64,000 nucleotides of DNA from Natrialba magadii ATCC 43099 (GCF_000025625.1 NC_013924.1:1-64000), one strand, 5' to 3'. Shown: positions 1 to 9,949, counted from the first letter of the stretch. Numbers and translations: made by a program. The notes: a model not told the origin generated them from the sequence alone.

Positions 1-175
1 AACTAGGCCTGTTCCAAAACCGATTCACAGTATCTCAGGAAGCTAGGGGGACTCTCGGAGGGGTTAACGATTGAATCAGTGGTGTGTGTGTGTGTTCGGG
101 AACGAATGAAACGGAGGAATCGTTTGTAACGATTGCGCCTATGGTTTTATGTGGGAGAAATACAATCACTTCGTA

Positions 176-1411
176 ATGGCACTCTTCGAGCGGAGTGAGG
201 AGATCTTCAACAACGAGAACGTTCTCCACGATGATTATCAGCCTCAATCCCTCGAAGAGCGTGACAGCGAGATCGAACAGTTCACGGGGTATCTCCAGCC
301 GGTGATCAACGGCGCACAGCCACGGAACATCTTTCTCTACGGGAAAACTGGTGTCGGCAAGACGGCCGCAACGAAGTATCTCTTGCAACACCTCGAGGAG
401 GATTCTGAGCAGTACGACGATGTCACGATCACGACCGTCTATCTCAACTGCGAAGACCTCACGAGTAGCTACCGTGTCGCTGTCGCACTTGTGAACAAGT
501 TGCGCGACCCCGAGGAGCAGATCAGTCGCACCGGGTATCCGTTGAATGCCGTCTACGAAATGCTGTGGGAGAAACTCGACGAACTCGGCGGCACGATCCT
601 CATCGTTCTCGACGAGGTCGACTACATCGGTGACGACGATTCGGTCTTGTACCAGCTCCCGCGTGCTCGCAGCAATGGCAAGATCGAGAACTCCCGTGTC
701 GGGATCATCGGGATTAGCAACGACTTCAAATATCGCGAGAAGCTCGACCCGCGTGTCGAAGACACACTCTGTGAACGCGAGCTTCATTTCCCGCCGTATG
801 ATGCCACCGATCTCCAGAACATCCTCACCAAGCGTGCCAATCATGCGTTCAAAGACGACGTGCTCGACGGCGACGTCGTTCCGTTGTGTGCGGCGTTCGC
901 AGCCCAAGACAAAGGGAGTGCACGCCAGGCGCTTGACCTTCTTCTCGAGGCCGGTGATCTTGCACGCCGGCAAAGCGACCCGGTCGTGACGGAAGATCAC
1001 GTCCGTGATGCAAAGCAACTCCTCGAGAAGCAACGCATCGAGGAATCGATGAAAGAACTCACGTCACACGGACACCTGACGCTACTGGCTGTCGTCGCGT
1101 CGACGGTCGCAGACCCAGAGGCACCACTACAGAAACAAACGATCTACGAGCAGTACCAGGACCTCGCGAAAGCGACCGATCGCGACGCACTCGGTGGCCG
1201 GGCGTTTCACAATCATCTCGCCGAACTCTCGATGCTCGGAATTCTCGATCGGGCCAAACGCAACGAAGGTCGAGCTGGTGGAATCTACTACGAGTACGAG
1301 GTAGACGTCCCACTCGAGGCCGCGCTCTCGACACTCGAGAACCTCCACATGAGTGACGAACTTGACCTCGACTCGTTACGGCAGAACGCACAGGAAAAGG
1401 GGCTTCTTTGA
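176..1411 (+). CDS. cdc6: Orc1/Cdc6-family replication initiator
   Basis: AAA+ ATPase of the archaeal Orc1/Cdc6 type, which binds origin recognition boxes and loads the MCM helicase. A Walker A motif (GKTGVGKT) lies near residue 58, a Walker B-like segment (ILIVLDEVDYI) near 145, and a C-terminal winged-helix region follows after about residue 290. The length of 411 aa is normal for the family. I chose the start at MALFERSEEIF, the usual N-terminus of haloarchaeal plasmid Cdc6 proteins; an in-frame ATG at 149 would add nine residues. The gene stands alone, with a tungstate transporter downstream. A second, broken copy lies at 10553, so this is probably the working initiator of its replicon, but I could not identify a clear origin in the short upstream stretch available. 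Confidence 0.93.
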   Translation: MALFERSEEIFNNENVLHDDYQPQSLEERDSEIEQFTGYLQPVINGAQPRNIFLYGKTGVGKTAATKYLLQHLEEDSEQYDDVTITTVYLNCEDLTSSYRVAVALVNKLRDPEEQISRTGYPLNAVYEMLWEKLDELGGTILIVLDEVDYIGDDDSVLYQLPRARSNGKIENSRVGIIGISNDFKYREKLDPRVEDTLCERELHFPPYDATDLQNILTKRANHAFKDDVLDGDVVPLCAAFAAQDKGSARQALDLLLEAGDLARRQSDPVVTEDHVRDAKQLLEKQRIEESMKELTSHGHLTLLAVVASTVADPEAPLQKQTIYEQYQDLAKATDRDALGGRAFHNHLAELSMLGILDRAKRNEGRAGGIYYEYEVDVPLEAALSTLENLHMSDELDLDSLRQNAQEKGLL

Positions 1412-1766
1412 ACCACGACTGTTCGAGCAGTGGCTTCGAGAGCCTATTTGCCAATCTGCGATGGTGACTTTCCTGAGACACCTGGTTCGAGCGTAACGCT
1501 CAAGGCTCTGCCTCGTTTTTCCCTTTCTCTTTCCCTTTTCCCGTTGTACCGTTCGATTCTATAGGGGGTGCAGGACGAGAACTCCGACCCCAAGGGTTGG
1601 GATTGTTGACAGTCCCCGGACAGTGCTCCAGTCGTTCCAACGTAGTACTCGCCCTTCCAGAACCCCTTCCTCAGAATAGGATTTTCGAATCTGGGGACAT
1701 CGCTCCAGTGAGTTTGGCCTCTACCGAGACCGTTGACACTCACACCAGTACACCTGCACCAAAAGC
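1412..1766. other. Gene-free spacer after cdc6
   Basis: This spacer lies between cdc6 and the tungstate operon. It has a pyrimidine-rich run near 1515-1540 that could help end cdc6 transcription. I see no convincing gene, and the open frames on the minus strand have no recognisable content. Confidence 0.5.
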
Positions 1767-1773
1767 TATTTTA
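1767..1773 (+). promoter_or_regulatory. Probable TATA box of the tungstate operon
   Basis: The sequence TATTTTA is centred about 27 bases before the ATG at 1797, the spacing expected for a leaderless haloarchaeal transcript. This is why the start at 1797 is preferred over the ATG at 1773, which overlaps the box itself. Confidence 0.5.
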
Positions 1774-1796
1774 TGACATCCTCTAACGTAGTATCT

Positions 1797-2741
1797 ATGG
1801 CGATACAACGGCGGGGATTTATCGCTGCGGTCGGGACTGGTGGAGCAGTCGGGTTGGCTGGTTGCACTGGTCTTGGCGATGACACCGGTGACAGCGACAA
1901 TACCGGACCAGAGATCAGTGGTGAAACACTGACGCTTACGACGACGACGAGTACGTACGACACCGGTCTGCTCGACGAACTCAACGCACCGTTCGAAGAC
2001 CGGTATGGTGTGACTGTTGTTACCGTCGCTCAAGGAACCGGGGCAGCCCTCGAGACTGCGCGCAACGGTGACTCTGACGTCGTGATGGTCCACGCTCGAT
2101 CACTCGAGGACGAGTTCATGGAAGATGGATTTGGTGTCAACCGTCGTGATCTCATGTTCAACGATTTCGTTATCGTTGGAAACTCAGACGATCCTGCTGG
2201 GGTTGGGGGCGAAGAAGACATTGAGGCGGCACTGACAGCGATTGCCGACGCTGAATCGGAGTTCGTTTCTCGCGGCGACAACTCGGGAACACATACGAAA
2301 GAACTCGAACTCTGGGACGCAGCAGGGTTGACGATCGAGGAGTTCGGTGAGTGGTACATCGATGGCGGAGGTGGAATGGGAGAAATCCTGAACCAGGCAA
2401 GTATGCAGGAAGCATATACGCTGGCTGACCGGGGGACGTATCTCGATATGCAGGATGAGATCGACCTCGAGATTCACGTCGAAGGGCCCGTCAAGGATGG
2501 ACCGGACGAACTCATGAACACATACGGAATCGTAGCTGTCAACCCTGCTGTTCACGAACACGTGAACTATGATCTCGCGATGGCGTATATCGGATACATT
2601 ACGAGTGTTGAAGGGCAGGATATCATCGAGAGCTACACGTCTGCGGGTGAACAGTTGTTCTTCGCCGAGGCGCTGTCAGAGGATCCTGAATTCCAACAGT
2701 ACGTTCCTGAGGGATGGGGAAGTTCGACTGATGATGAGTAA
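1797..2741 (+). CDS. tupA: Tungstate ABC transporter substrate-binding lipoprotein
   Basis: Periplasmic-binding-fold protein that captures an oxyanion outside the cell. The N-terminus has a Tat motif (RRGFIA) followed by a lipobox ending LAGC, so the mature protein should be a membrane-anchored lipoprotein. Recognisable family motifs are [14 protein letters not shown] near the start of the mature domain, GTGAALE, and [12 protein letters not shown]. These are characteristic of TupA-like tungstate binders rather than ModA. The gene heads a compact operon with a permease, an ATPase and a ModE-like regulator. Tungstate supplies enzymes such as aldehyde:ferredoxin oxidoreductases. Molybdate cannot be fully excluded as a ligand. 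Confidence 0.88.
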   Translation: MAIQRRGFIAAVGTGGAVGLAGCTGLGDDTGDSDNTGPEISGETLTLTTTTSTYDTGLLDELNAPFEDRYGVTVVTVAQGTGAALETARNGDSDVVMVHARSLEDEFMEDGFGVNRRDLMFNDFVIVGNSDDPAGVGGEEDIEAALTAIADAESEFVSRGDNSGTHTKELELWDAAGLTIEEFGEWYIDGGGGMGEILNQASMQEAYTLADRGTYLDMQDEIDLEIHVEGPVKDGPDELMNTYGIVAVNPAVHEHVNYDLAMAYIGYITSVEGQDIIESYTSAGEQLFFAEALSEDPEFQQYVPEGWGSSTDDE

Positions 2742-2752
2742 GCACCGATAGC

Positions 2753-3469
2753 ATGCACTTCGAACTCGGGATGTTGACTCCGCTACTGATCGATTTTCCT
2801 TTCGAGTGGAACTACATTCGGAGTATCATCTATGTCTCTTTATATGTGAGTATTACAGCCGTGATACTGAGTACGCTGTTTAGCCTTCCGATTGCACTCC
2901 TGGTCGGCTTCAAAGAGTTTCGTGGAAAGACGTTGCTTACGTCGATCATCAACACTGGAATGGGATTTCCCAGCGTCGTCGTCGGTCTCGTCGTTTTGTT
3001 TGCGGTCTCAAATCAGGGACCGCTCGGAACGTGGGACCTCGTGTTTACGACCGAAGCGATGATCATATCCCAGTTCATCCTCGCAGCCCCTGTCATTACG
3101 GGTGTCAGTCTCGCCGCGGTGGATAGTGTCGAACAGAACGTTCGTGACGCAGCGTACGCAATGGGTGGGACACGATTCGACGTGGCACTTGTAACGATCA
3201 AGGAGGCCCGCTACGGAATTGCGACAGCGGTTCTCGCGGGGTTCGGACGAGCAATCAGCGAGGTTGGATCCGTTCTCATCGTCGGTGGCAACATCGCTGG
3301 TTCAGACGGGACATCCGTCACGCGAACACTCACAACTGCAATCCAGCTTGAGGCTCGCCAGGGCCGCTTCGAGACGGCGATGATCCTCGGTGCGATTCTG
3401 GTTGTCCTCGTCTTGCTCGTCAATGCAATCGTCGTTCGACTTGGGAACGGAGGTGGACGGTACGGATGA
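2753..3469 (+). CDS. tupB: Tungstate ABC transporter permease
   Basis: Inner-membrane subunit of the oxyanion transporter, 238 aa with about five to six hydrophobic segments. The cytoplasmic coupling loop carries the ABC permease signature ([18 protein letters not shown], with the conserved G). The final [18 protein letters not shown] stretch is typical of TupB/ModB proteins. It starts 11 bases after tupA, and its end overlaps the ATPase gene by four bases, indicating translational coupling. Confidence 0.88.
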   Translation: MHFELGMLTPLLIDFPFEWNYIRSIIYVSLYVSITAVILSTLFSLPIALLVGFKEFRGKTLLTSIINTGMGFPSVVVGLVVLFAVSNQGPLGTWDLVFTTEAMIISQFILAAPVITGVSLAAVDSVEQNVRDAAYAMGGTRFDVALVTIKEARYGIATAVLAGFGRAISEVGSVLIVGGNIAGSDGTSVTRTLTTAIQLEARQGRFETAMILGAILVVLVLLVNAIVVRLGNGGGRYG

Positions 3470-4233
3470 CACTCGAAGCGATCGACGTTCATCATGCATA
3501 TGGAGCCGAACCGGTGTTCGATGGTGTCTCACTGTCAGTAACCCCTGGTGAAGTTGTTGGGATTATCGGACCATCCGGCGTCGGGAAATCCACGTTGCTT
3601 CGATTGCTCGCGCTTTTCGATGCACCTGATCACGGCTCGATTAGATACGAGAACGAAGACGTGTGGCAGGTATCGGAACAGGAGCGTCTCGAGTATCGCC
3701 GCTCAGTCGGCATGGTGTTCCAAGAGGCGAGTCTGTTCGATGCGAGTGTTCGGCGCAACGCAGAGTATGGCCTCCGGGTGCGGCAATCGTGGATCGATCG
3801 GCTTCGCCACGAACTCTCGAGTATTGTTGGAAAGACGAATGGGACGGGCGATGCGATCGAAGCTCTTGACACCGTCGGGTTGCGCGAAAAAGCGAATCAA
3901 GATGCGGCATCACTCTCTGGCGGCGAAGCACAACGGGTTGCCTTTGCTCGCGCTCTCGCTTACGAGCCAGACATTCTGCTCCTCGATGAACCGACGTCGG
4001 ATCTCGATCCACGTAACACAGCTGTGATTGAGGATGCCGTTCTCGAGGCCAAAAACCGTGGAATCGGTGTCGTGATCGCAACACACGATATGCATCAAGC
4101 AGAACGGATTGCTGATAGAGTGGCGGTGCTGCTTGGGAACGGTATTATCGAGGTCGGCGACACCAAAACTGTGTTCGACAACCCGACCGACGAACGGACC
4201 CGGAAATTTATCGAGGGTGAATTAATATACTGA
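3466..4233 (+). CDS. tupC: Tungstate ABC transporter ATPase
   Basis: Nucleotide-binding subunit of the transporter, 255 aa. It has Walker A (GPSGVGKST) near residue 38, a Q-loop ([10 protein letters not shown]), the ABC signature (LSGGEAQR) near 146, and Walker B ([13 protein letters not shown]). There is no C-terminal TOBE domain, unlike ModC, and this fits TupC. The start overlaps tupB by four bases (ATGA). Confidence 0.9.
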   Translation: MTLEAIDVHHAYGAEPVFDGVSLSVTPGEVVGIIGPSGVGKSTLLRLLALFDAPDHGSIRYENEDVWQVSEQERLEYRRSVGMVFQEASLFDASVRRNAEYGLRVRQSWIDRLRHELSSIVGKTNGTGDAIEALDTVGLREKANQDAASLSGGEAQRVAFARALAYEPDILLLDEPTSDLDPRNTAVIEDAVLEAKNRGIGVVIATHDMHQAERIADRVAVLLGNGIIEVGDTKTVFDNPTDERTRKFIEGELIY

Positions 4234-4286
4234 CGAACGATGATCTCTGCGCTGTCTTTCCAACCCTTCGACCGAGGTCACTACCG

Positions 4287-4991
4287 ATGACGATCAAACG
4301 AGATTACAGCACGCAACTCTCCGTCGATGGTGTCACAATTGATCAGCGCGACATTGAGATGCTTGATGCAATTGACCAGTATGGTTCGATGCATCGAGCG
4401 GCCGATGCGTTGGGCCGGTCGTATGCACGGTTGCAAAATCGCGTTGTCGAGATTGAAGAGGCGGTCGGAACTATCACGGAACGACAACGAGGTGGACGTG
4501 GTGGTGGCGGAACCAAACTAACACAAACAGCCCACGAGATACGGCAGCAGTTTAACCGCCATGAAGCTGAATTAGGTGGTGTCGCTCACGTAACTGAATC
4601 TGTGTTTCCAGGCACGGTTCGAGACCGGACTGGAGAACTCGCAACTGTTGACACCGAGATCGGCTCAATCCTTGCACTGGTTCCACAGGGTGCGACCGAC
4701 GTCCAAGTTACTGTTCGCTCCGATGCAGTTGTTTTGACAAAACCAGACGAAACTCCGCAACCTGATGGTGTGAGCCTCCGGAACCAGTTTACAGGTACTG
4801 TCGATCAACTGGAACCCGGCGACGTAATCACCAGAGTAACGATACAACTGCAAGAGAACAACACTATTCAGTCGATCATCACAAAAGAAAGTGTAGATCG
4901 GCTGGCCCTCGAGCCTGACCTTCCGATAACTGCATCATTTAAAGCGACCGCTGCGCGAGGAATTTCAGCTGCTTCCGATACTCGCGAGTGA
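4287..4991 (+). CDS. ModE-like oxyanion-responsive regulator
   Basis: The N-terminal winged helix (residues about 15-90) contains a LysR/ModE-type helix-turn-helix (IDQYGSMHRAADALGRSYAR) followed by the glycine-rich wing RGGRGGGGTKLT. The C-terminal half, about residues 135-225, resembles the molybdate/tungstate-binding TOBE (MOP) fold. The gene lies 53 bases after tupC on the same strand. An AT-rich stretch overlapping the tupC stop could give it its own promoter. By analogy with ModE it would repress the transporter when the oxyanion is plentiful; that role is inferred. Confidence 0.8.
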   Translation: MTIKRDYSTQLSVDGVTIDQRDIEMLDAIDQYGSMHRAADALGRSYARLQNRVVEIEEAVGTITERQRGGRGGGGTKLTQTAHEIRQQFNRHEAELGGVAHVTESVFPGTVRDRTGELATVDTEIGSILALVPQGATDVQVTVRSDAVVLTKPDETPQPDGVSLRNQFTGTVDQLEPGDVITRVTIQLQENNTIQSIITKESVDRLALEPDLPITASFKATAARGISAASDTRE

Positions 4992-5487
4992 TACAATTGG
5001 GTATGGCAGTGTCACCGGTGTCCCTCTGACAACTGACTACTTCACCCCTACGTGCTGACTAGCAGTCGTTGCTCGACTGACATGTCGGTTGTACCATCAA
5101 TCGACGTCAAAATGGCGAGGTGGTATGTCCCAGTGGAGTGGTGTGTCACTGATCGGACTGCGATGTCATTGCTGGCAACGACAGGCCGTGACCCCTCGCC
5201 AGTCCGGGTGTTAGGACAGCCCAAAAATAAACTTGTTGGAAAAACTGATAATACCTATCGGATACAGGTAGTGAACGTTTTACCCGGTAATTTTCCTCGG
5301 ACTCTTCCGAACCATCGAACAGGGCAACACGGTGGCTTCCCGAACGAGACACTCCGATGATTTCGGTTTTCCACCGAGCACACACTTTTTCTTCCGATCA
5401 CTCCTACGGTAGTCAACCCTCTCACCACAGCCTCCGCTGGGGTACAGTTCGGACTTCCAAACTCCACTCCACGCTCCTGTCCAACCC
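4992..5487. other. Gene-free stretch before the repeat array
   Basis: No reading frame here looks like a real haloarchaeal protein: the open frames are short and rich in Ser/Arg/Thr. The stretch leads into the direct repeats and CTTAG array that precede parA, so it may belong to the partition or replication region. Confidence 0.4.
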
Positions 5488-5551
5488 TTGCCTGTCGTAC
5501 TCGTACACTCGAGTACTGATACTTTCAGCTGTCAAAATACCGGCTCTGCTG
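5488..5551 (+). repeat. Imperfect 64-bp direct repeat, copy 1
   Basis: This matches 5803-5866 at about 80% identity. Both copies contain the palindrome CACTCGAGTG or its near variant and the shared core CTGTCAAAATACCGGCT. Two copies spaced 315 bases apart next to an iteron-like array suggest a protein-binding region rather than a gene. Confidence 0.65.
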
Positions 5552-5802
5552 TGTTAATTCATACTATCGACGGTTCTAACACGATTTCAGATCTAACCAG
5601 TGACCTATCTTAGGTGACTTAGCCACCTTGGGTACCTTAGGTAACTGAGCCACCTGAATAGAGCCTGGTTTCTCAGCGAGACGTCCCAAGGCGGCATAGT
5701 TGGCTTGGCTGTGCCTTTTAACTCACCTCAGGTGACTTAGGTAGACCAAGAGCAGTCCGTGCATATCCCAGTGTTTGCCAGTTGTGCTTCGTCACAACGC
5801 CT

Positions 5803-5866
5803 TTGCCCGTCGCGCTCGTGCACTCGAGTGCCGATCATATCGGCTGTCAAAATACCGGCTTTGCCG
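5803..5866 (+). repeat. Imperfect 64-bp direct repeat, copy 2
   Basis: Partner of the repeat at 5488, with the same CTGTCAAAATACCGGCT core and a perfect CACTCGAGTG palindrome. It lies within the gap of the CTTAG array upstream of parA. Confidence 0.65.
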
Positions 5867-5990
5867 GGGCGGCCTCTGCCGCCACTGGTTCCTCGCCCCT
5901 CGAGTGCCAACAGTAGGTGCCTACTTTTGACACCCAGATATCTTAGCTGACTAAGCTGCCTTAGTTACCTTAGCTGCGTTGCCTAAGGCA

Positions 5991-6178
5991 CCTACGCTAC
6001 GATAACTGTGGTAGCTAAGCTGACTGGGCTACCTCAGTTACCTAAGCTACCTTAGCTACGTTGTCTAAGTCACCTACGCTACGATAACTGTGGTAGCTAA
6101 GCTGACTGGGCTACCTCAGTTACCTAAGCTACCTTAGCTACGTTGTCTAAGTCACCTACGCTACGATAACTGTGGTGG
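5991..6178 (+). repeat. 82-bp tandem repeat inside the array
   Basis: The phrase CCTACGCTACGATAACTGTG begins at 5991, 6073 and 6155, exactly 82 bases apart. The first two units are nearly identical and the third is partial. A degenerate half-unit precedes the first. This perfect period stands out from the fuzzier surrounding CTTAG motifs. Confidence 0.85.
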
Positions 6179-6437
6179 CTGCGTTGCCTAAGCCACCTTA
6201 GTTAGCTCAACTGAGTCACCTGAACTGCCTATGGTGGCAGAGCCTGCTCACTTGGGCTGGCTACTCTACCTAAGGTGACTTAGCTAACTCAGCTGAGTTG
6301 CCTAAGCTACCTAAGGCAACTTGACCAACTGACTCAACTGGTCCGACGGAAATAAGTAGGATTGACTGAATGAGTCGAGTGTCCGTCGACACAGTCGTTC
6401 GGTCCCGGCCGACGCTGCGGCGGGCGGAACCATACAA

Positions 6438-7400
6438 ATGACAGCAAACCCAGAACCACGAGCAGTCTGTTTCCCGATGCTCAAGGGCGGTTTCGGAAAG
6501 AGTACGTTCGTCAGCACACTCGGCGGTATCCTTGGGGATATGCGCGGTCACGAGGTCCTGGTCGTCGATCTCGACCCGGCTGGCCACCTCTCGACTGGAC
6601 TGGGATACTACACGCGCGAGAACGACGAGGCGACGGACCTTGCAGACGTGCTACTCGGCGACGAGTCCGTCGATGCAATCGTCAAAAACCCAGGCCATGG
6701 CTTCGATTTCGTACCAGCGCTGAACCTCGAGTCGGTGACTGACGCGCTCTCGAAGGACTCGGTCCTCGCGTCGGATCTGAAGATGAAACAGGAACTCGTC
6801 GACGAACATCTCGGCGACCGGTACGACTACATCCTGTTCGACGTCCCTGGATCGCGGAACAAACTCACGAACAACGCTGTCGTCGCAGCACCGAACGCGA
6901 TCCTCCCGCTCATGCCAGTGCCCGAAGCACTGAACGGACTTCGAGAGACGGCCACCCGACTCGTCGGCCCAATCCGTAGTCAGCTCGGAAACTTCGAAAT
7001 CCTCGCAACTGTGCCCAACGACATGAGTGCTCGTATCGACCACCAGACCAAAGACCGGAAGCTACTCGAGTCGATGAACACACAGGAGAGTTTCGCGTCA
7101 CTCCTCCTTGCTGGCCGCGATGGCGTCGACGCTCGGAGCGGAACGCTCCCTGCGGGAACTGAGGTCGAAACGGTACTGGATAACCACATTCCATCGTTTG
7201 CACGAATCCGCGCCGACGAGTGGGAGGCAATCGACGCCGGCGAGATGGACCCACCGAAGCCACCAATTCGCCACACTGGCGCGGTCGGCGACGCCTACGA
7301 GGCCCGCGAACCGCTCCCATCCTACGATCCAGAGAACTCCCAACTCGAGTACTTCGGTGAGATTGCGGATATCATCGAACGCGGAGGGATTGAACAATGA
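6438..7400 (+). CDS. parA: ParA-family partition ATPase
   Basis: Deviant Walker-type ATPase of the ParA/Soj family, 320 aa, that moves plasmid or chromosome copies apart. The N-terminus has the deviant P-loop KGGFGKST near residue 19, then VVDLDPAGHLS (Walker A' region) and YILFDVPGSRN (Walker B). The C-terminal part (EVETVLDNHIPSFARIRADEWE) is typical of haloarchaeal plasmid ParA proteins. The gene overlaps the next by four bases, so the two form an operon, and the CTTAG array directly upstream is the likely target DNA. No classical ParB is visible. Confidence 0.9.
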   Translation: MTANPEPRAVCFPMLKGGFGKSTFVSTLGGILGDMRGHEVLVVDLDPAGHLSTGLGYYTRENDEATDLADVLLGDESVDAIVKNPGHGFDFVPALNLESVTDALSKDSVLASDLKMKQELVDEHLGDRYDYILFDVPGSRNKLTNNAVVAAPNAILPLMPVPEALNGLRETATRLVGPIRSQLGNFEILATVPNDMSARIDHQTKDRKLLESMNTQESFASLLLAGRDGVDARSGTLPAGTEVETVLDNHIPSFARIRADEWEAIDAGEMDPPKPPIRHTGAVGDAYEAREPLPSYDPENSQLEYFGEIADIIERGGIEQ

Positions 7401-7870
7401 CTGGCTTCGACCTCGGAGATCCTGCTGCCGATGCAGACGACCCGACCGATGAACAGGCCAACTCGAGTTCCGAGCAAGAGTCAGAACTGGTCGGGGAACC
7501 GCCAACGCCAGAGACTGAACCGGAATCGGAACCGGAACCGGACTCGGAACTTGAATCGGAACCGGAACCGGACTCGGAACTTGAATCGGAACCGGAACTG
7601 GAATCAGAAGCCGATCCCACTGACCGCGATCCGACTGAGACCGGACCGGCGTTCCCCTACAGTGAGGTCAAGCAGAGTCCACTCTATGCTCGAAAGGAGA
7701 CGTGGACTGAGTTTGAGGACCAACTGGATTTCACCGTCACACCCGAACTCCGCCGTATGGGGATTCGTGACGACGAACTGCGTGAGGTTCACGATGTGGT
7801 CTTAGAACTCGCACTCGACAATATCGAAGAAATTCCAGAGCGGTTGGCAGAGAAACGCCGAGAGCGGTGA
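7397..7870 (+). CDS. Acidic ParA-operon partner protein
   Basis: A 157-aa protein coupled to parA by an ATGA overlap. The first half is an extremely acidic, disordered Pro-Glu-Ser tract encoded by a short tandem repeat. The second half (about residues 85-157, starting FPYSEVKQSPLYARKETW) is ordered and helical, ending in a basic EKRRER tail. I do not recognise a named domain. Position suggests a ParB-like adaptor or centromere binder in which the conserved C-terminal half does the binding; this is inferred from neighbourhood only. Confidence 0.72.
   Translation: MTGFDLGDPAADADDPTDEQANSSSEQESELVGEPPTPETEPESEPEPDSELESEPEPDSELESEPELESEADPTDRDPTETGPAFPYSEVKQSPLYARKETWTEFEDQLDFTVTPELRRMGIRDDELREVHDVVLELALDNIEEIPERLAEKRRER
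7531..7590 (+). repeat. Two perfect 30-bp repeats in the acidic tract
   Basis: Two identical 30-base units abut (7531-7560 and 7561-7590), flanked by partial units, encoding repeated Glu-Pro-Asp-Ser-Glu-Leu blocks. In-frame copy-number change would lengthen or shorten the acidic linker without shifting the frame. Confidence 0.85.
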
Positions 7871-7933
7871 GAACACGGTATAGGCCCTTCTTTCCCCAAC
7901 TGTTGGTGTGTATTCCGCCTTCCGATCTTTCAT

Positions 7934-9949
7934 ATGGAATCAACACAACTGTGGGGTATGCTCACTCTCAACGATGTTCTCGATCTTGAATGGCCCACTG
8001 CCCCCAAGTGGTCGTCGTGCGGTTCGTTTCTCGCCGCAACGGTACACGAGGACGATGGGAAGGTATTGCTCGTTGGTCACCCAGGAAAAGAGCCGTTGCG
8101 CGTCCGACCGGCCGACGAACACGTCGCCGAGTTCACGTGGTCGCCAACGGAGCCACAACTCGTCTGTACGACCGAGGATGGATTGACTGCCCTCGTTGAT
8201 CCACGTGAGCAATCCGTCTCGGAGATTGCGCGCACACCCGACGGCGACATCTTGCCCACCTGGTCGCACGATGGGTCGCGCCTCGCGTTCTATCGGGATG
8301 GCAAACCCCGAACTAAGTCACTGACCGACGGCGTCGAACGCGGGTTCGATGTTCCGGAGCGGGGCCCATTTCTTGGTGGAGAACGCGCGTTCGCCTGGCG
8401 TGGGGACGGGCTGCTTGCCTACCGATTCACAGACTGCGAGACGAAGTGCGTCGGCGTGATCAACACCGAAAGCGGGGACCTCGTCTGGCGAACCCGCCCT
8501 GATTCTTCCTCTCATTCACCGTTCTGGCTCGACGATGGACGGCTGTGCTACGAGCGCCGAGGTGAGTACGGTACCGTCCGCGAGTTTATCGCCGTCGACA
8601 TCGATGATCCTGCGACCGAGAGTACACTCTTCCAGGAGGTCGACGAAGAGACCGGCGCACTCTCGCGTGGGTCACCACGTCTCTCCCCCGATGGAACACT
8701 GCTGGCCGCGGCGCTCCCAGTCGATGGCTACGAACACATCCACGTGATCGATGTCTCCTCAGGCGAGCGAACGCAACTCACTGAGGGGGCCTTCGAGGAC
8801 AAAGGACTCGCCGATTCTACGCCGCGATGGATCGACGATGAACGATTAGTTTTCGCATCAAACCGGCGAGACACAGGACAGCGACAGCTCTACACGGTCA
8901 CGCTCGATGGCACGACAGAACCGCTGGTCGAAACGGCGGGAACAAACGTCGAACCGCGACCGTCGCCAGCCGGCGATCACGTCGCCTACCTCCATGCAAG
9001 CCGCGACCGGTCTCCGGAGGTTCGTGTCCGCGAACTCGAGTCCGATTCGGCTGATGCTGCCCCGACCGAACCAGCGACGCAAACCGACGCCAAGCTGACC
9101 CACTCCGGTCTCCGCGACTGGCCGGAACCACCGATCGAACCGGAGCGAGTCTCGTTCGAGAGTGGTGAGCTGACGATCGAGGGATATCTCCTCGACCCAC
9201 GCCAAAGCGAGTCCGTGCCCGACGACGCAACCGACCTCCCGAGTGTCGTCTACGTCCACGGCGGGCCGATGCGACAGATACGTGATGGCTTCCATCCCTC
9301 CCGATCGTACGGGCTTGCGTACGCGTACCAGCAGTACCTCGCCACGAACGGGTACGTCGGTCTGTTCGTGAACTACCGTGGTGGCATCGGCTACGGCCGG
9401 GCGTTCAGAGGAGCGATCGGCGGCGACCGAGGGAGGGTCGAGATGGACGACATCGCTCGCGCCGCTGACTATCTGCGTGCTCTCGAGTACACCGCTGATT
9501 CAGTAGGACAATGGGGACTCTCCTACGGCGGCTACGCCGCGCTTCAGCTCCCCGGAACCCACCCTGGAACATTTGATGTCACGGTCAACATCGCCGGACT
9601 CGCCGATACAGCGAACTACCACGAGTGGGCGACCGAGACGAAATTCCCCGCCATCGCCTCCGCAGCGACGACCGTGATGGGCCATCCACTCGAGAACCCC
9701 GACCGGTGGGATGACGCTAGCCCGGTCACCCACATGGACCGATACGAGACGCCGGTGTACAACTTCCACGGCACGGCTGACCGGTACGTGAACGTCGAGC
9801 AGCAGGATATCGTGGTGAACACGCTGCTCGATCTCGATGTTGAGTTCGAGGCCGAGTACTATCCTGACGAAGGGCATGTGTTCTCGAAGCGATCGACGTG
9901 GCGGCGAACGTTCGAGAAGATCGAAGCGGCGTTCGACGAGCACCTCTAG
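7934..9949 (+). CDS. S9-family prolyl oligopeptidase-like serine peptidase
   Basis: A 671-aa cytosolic peptidase with an N-terminal seven-bladed beta-propeller (about residues 10-390, with repeated DG..L and SPDG blade motifs) and a C-terminal alpha/beta-hydrolase domain. The nucleophile is in GLSYGGYAAL near residue 530, the Asp in HGTADRYVNVEQ, and the His in DEGHVFSK. It resembles acylaminoacyl peptidases (S9C). There is no signal peptide. An ATG at 7958 is a good alternative start because TTTCATAT sits about 28 bases before it. The gene stands alone between the par operon and the ORB cluster. Confidence 0.9.
   Translation: MESTQLWGMLTLNDVLDLEWPTAPKWSSCGSFLAATVHEDDGKVLLVGHPGKEPLRVRPADEHVAEFTWSPTEPQLVCTTEDGLTALVDPREQSVSEIARTPDGDILPTWSHDGSRLAFYRDGKPRTKSLTDGVERGFDVPERGPFLGGERAFAWRGDGLLAYRFTDCETKCVGVINTESGDLVWRTRPDSSSHSPFWLDDGRLCYERRGEYGTVREFIAVDIDDPATESTLFQEVDEETGALSRGSPRLSPDGTLLAAALPVDGYEHIHVIDVSSGERTQLTEGAFEDKGLADSTPRWIDDERLVFASNRRDTGQRQLYTVTLDGTTEPLVETAGTNVEPRPSPAGDHVAYLHASRDRSPEVRVRELESDSADAAPTEPATQTDAKLTHSGLRDWPEPPIEPERVSFESGELTIEGYLLDPRQSESVPDDATDLPSVVYVHGGPMRQIRDGFHPSRSYGLAYAYQQYLATNGYVGLFVNYRGGIGYGRAFRGAIGGDRGRVEMDDIARAADYLRALEYTADSVGQWGLSYGGYAALQLPGTHPGTFDVTVNIAGLADTANYHEWATETKFPAIASAATTVMGHPLENPDRWDDASPVTHMDRYETPVYNFHGTADRYVNVEQQDIVVNTLLDLDVEFEAEYYPDEGHVFSKRSTWRRTFEKIEAAFDEHL

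Larger units (their letters stand above)
5608..6325 (+). repeat. CTTAG-rich palindromic array upstream of parA
   Basis: A long low-complexity stretch built from many copies of short half-sites such as CCTTAG and CTAAGG, often as near-palindromes like CTAAGGTGACTTAG. The array thins out between about 5740 and 5930. It contains a longer-period tandem repeat (next entry). Position immediately before parA, lack of coding content, and dense short palindromes are what a partition centromere or a plasmid iteron region would look like. That function is inferred. Confidence 0.7.

Noticed and set aside
5052-5360. 102-aa open frame before the repeat array
   Set aside because: Composition is unlike haloarchaeal proteins (few acidic residues, many Ser/Arg/Thr), and nothing recognisable in it.
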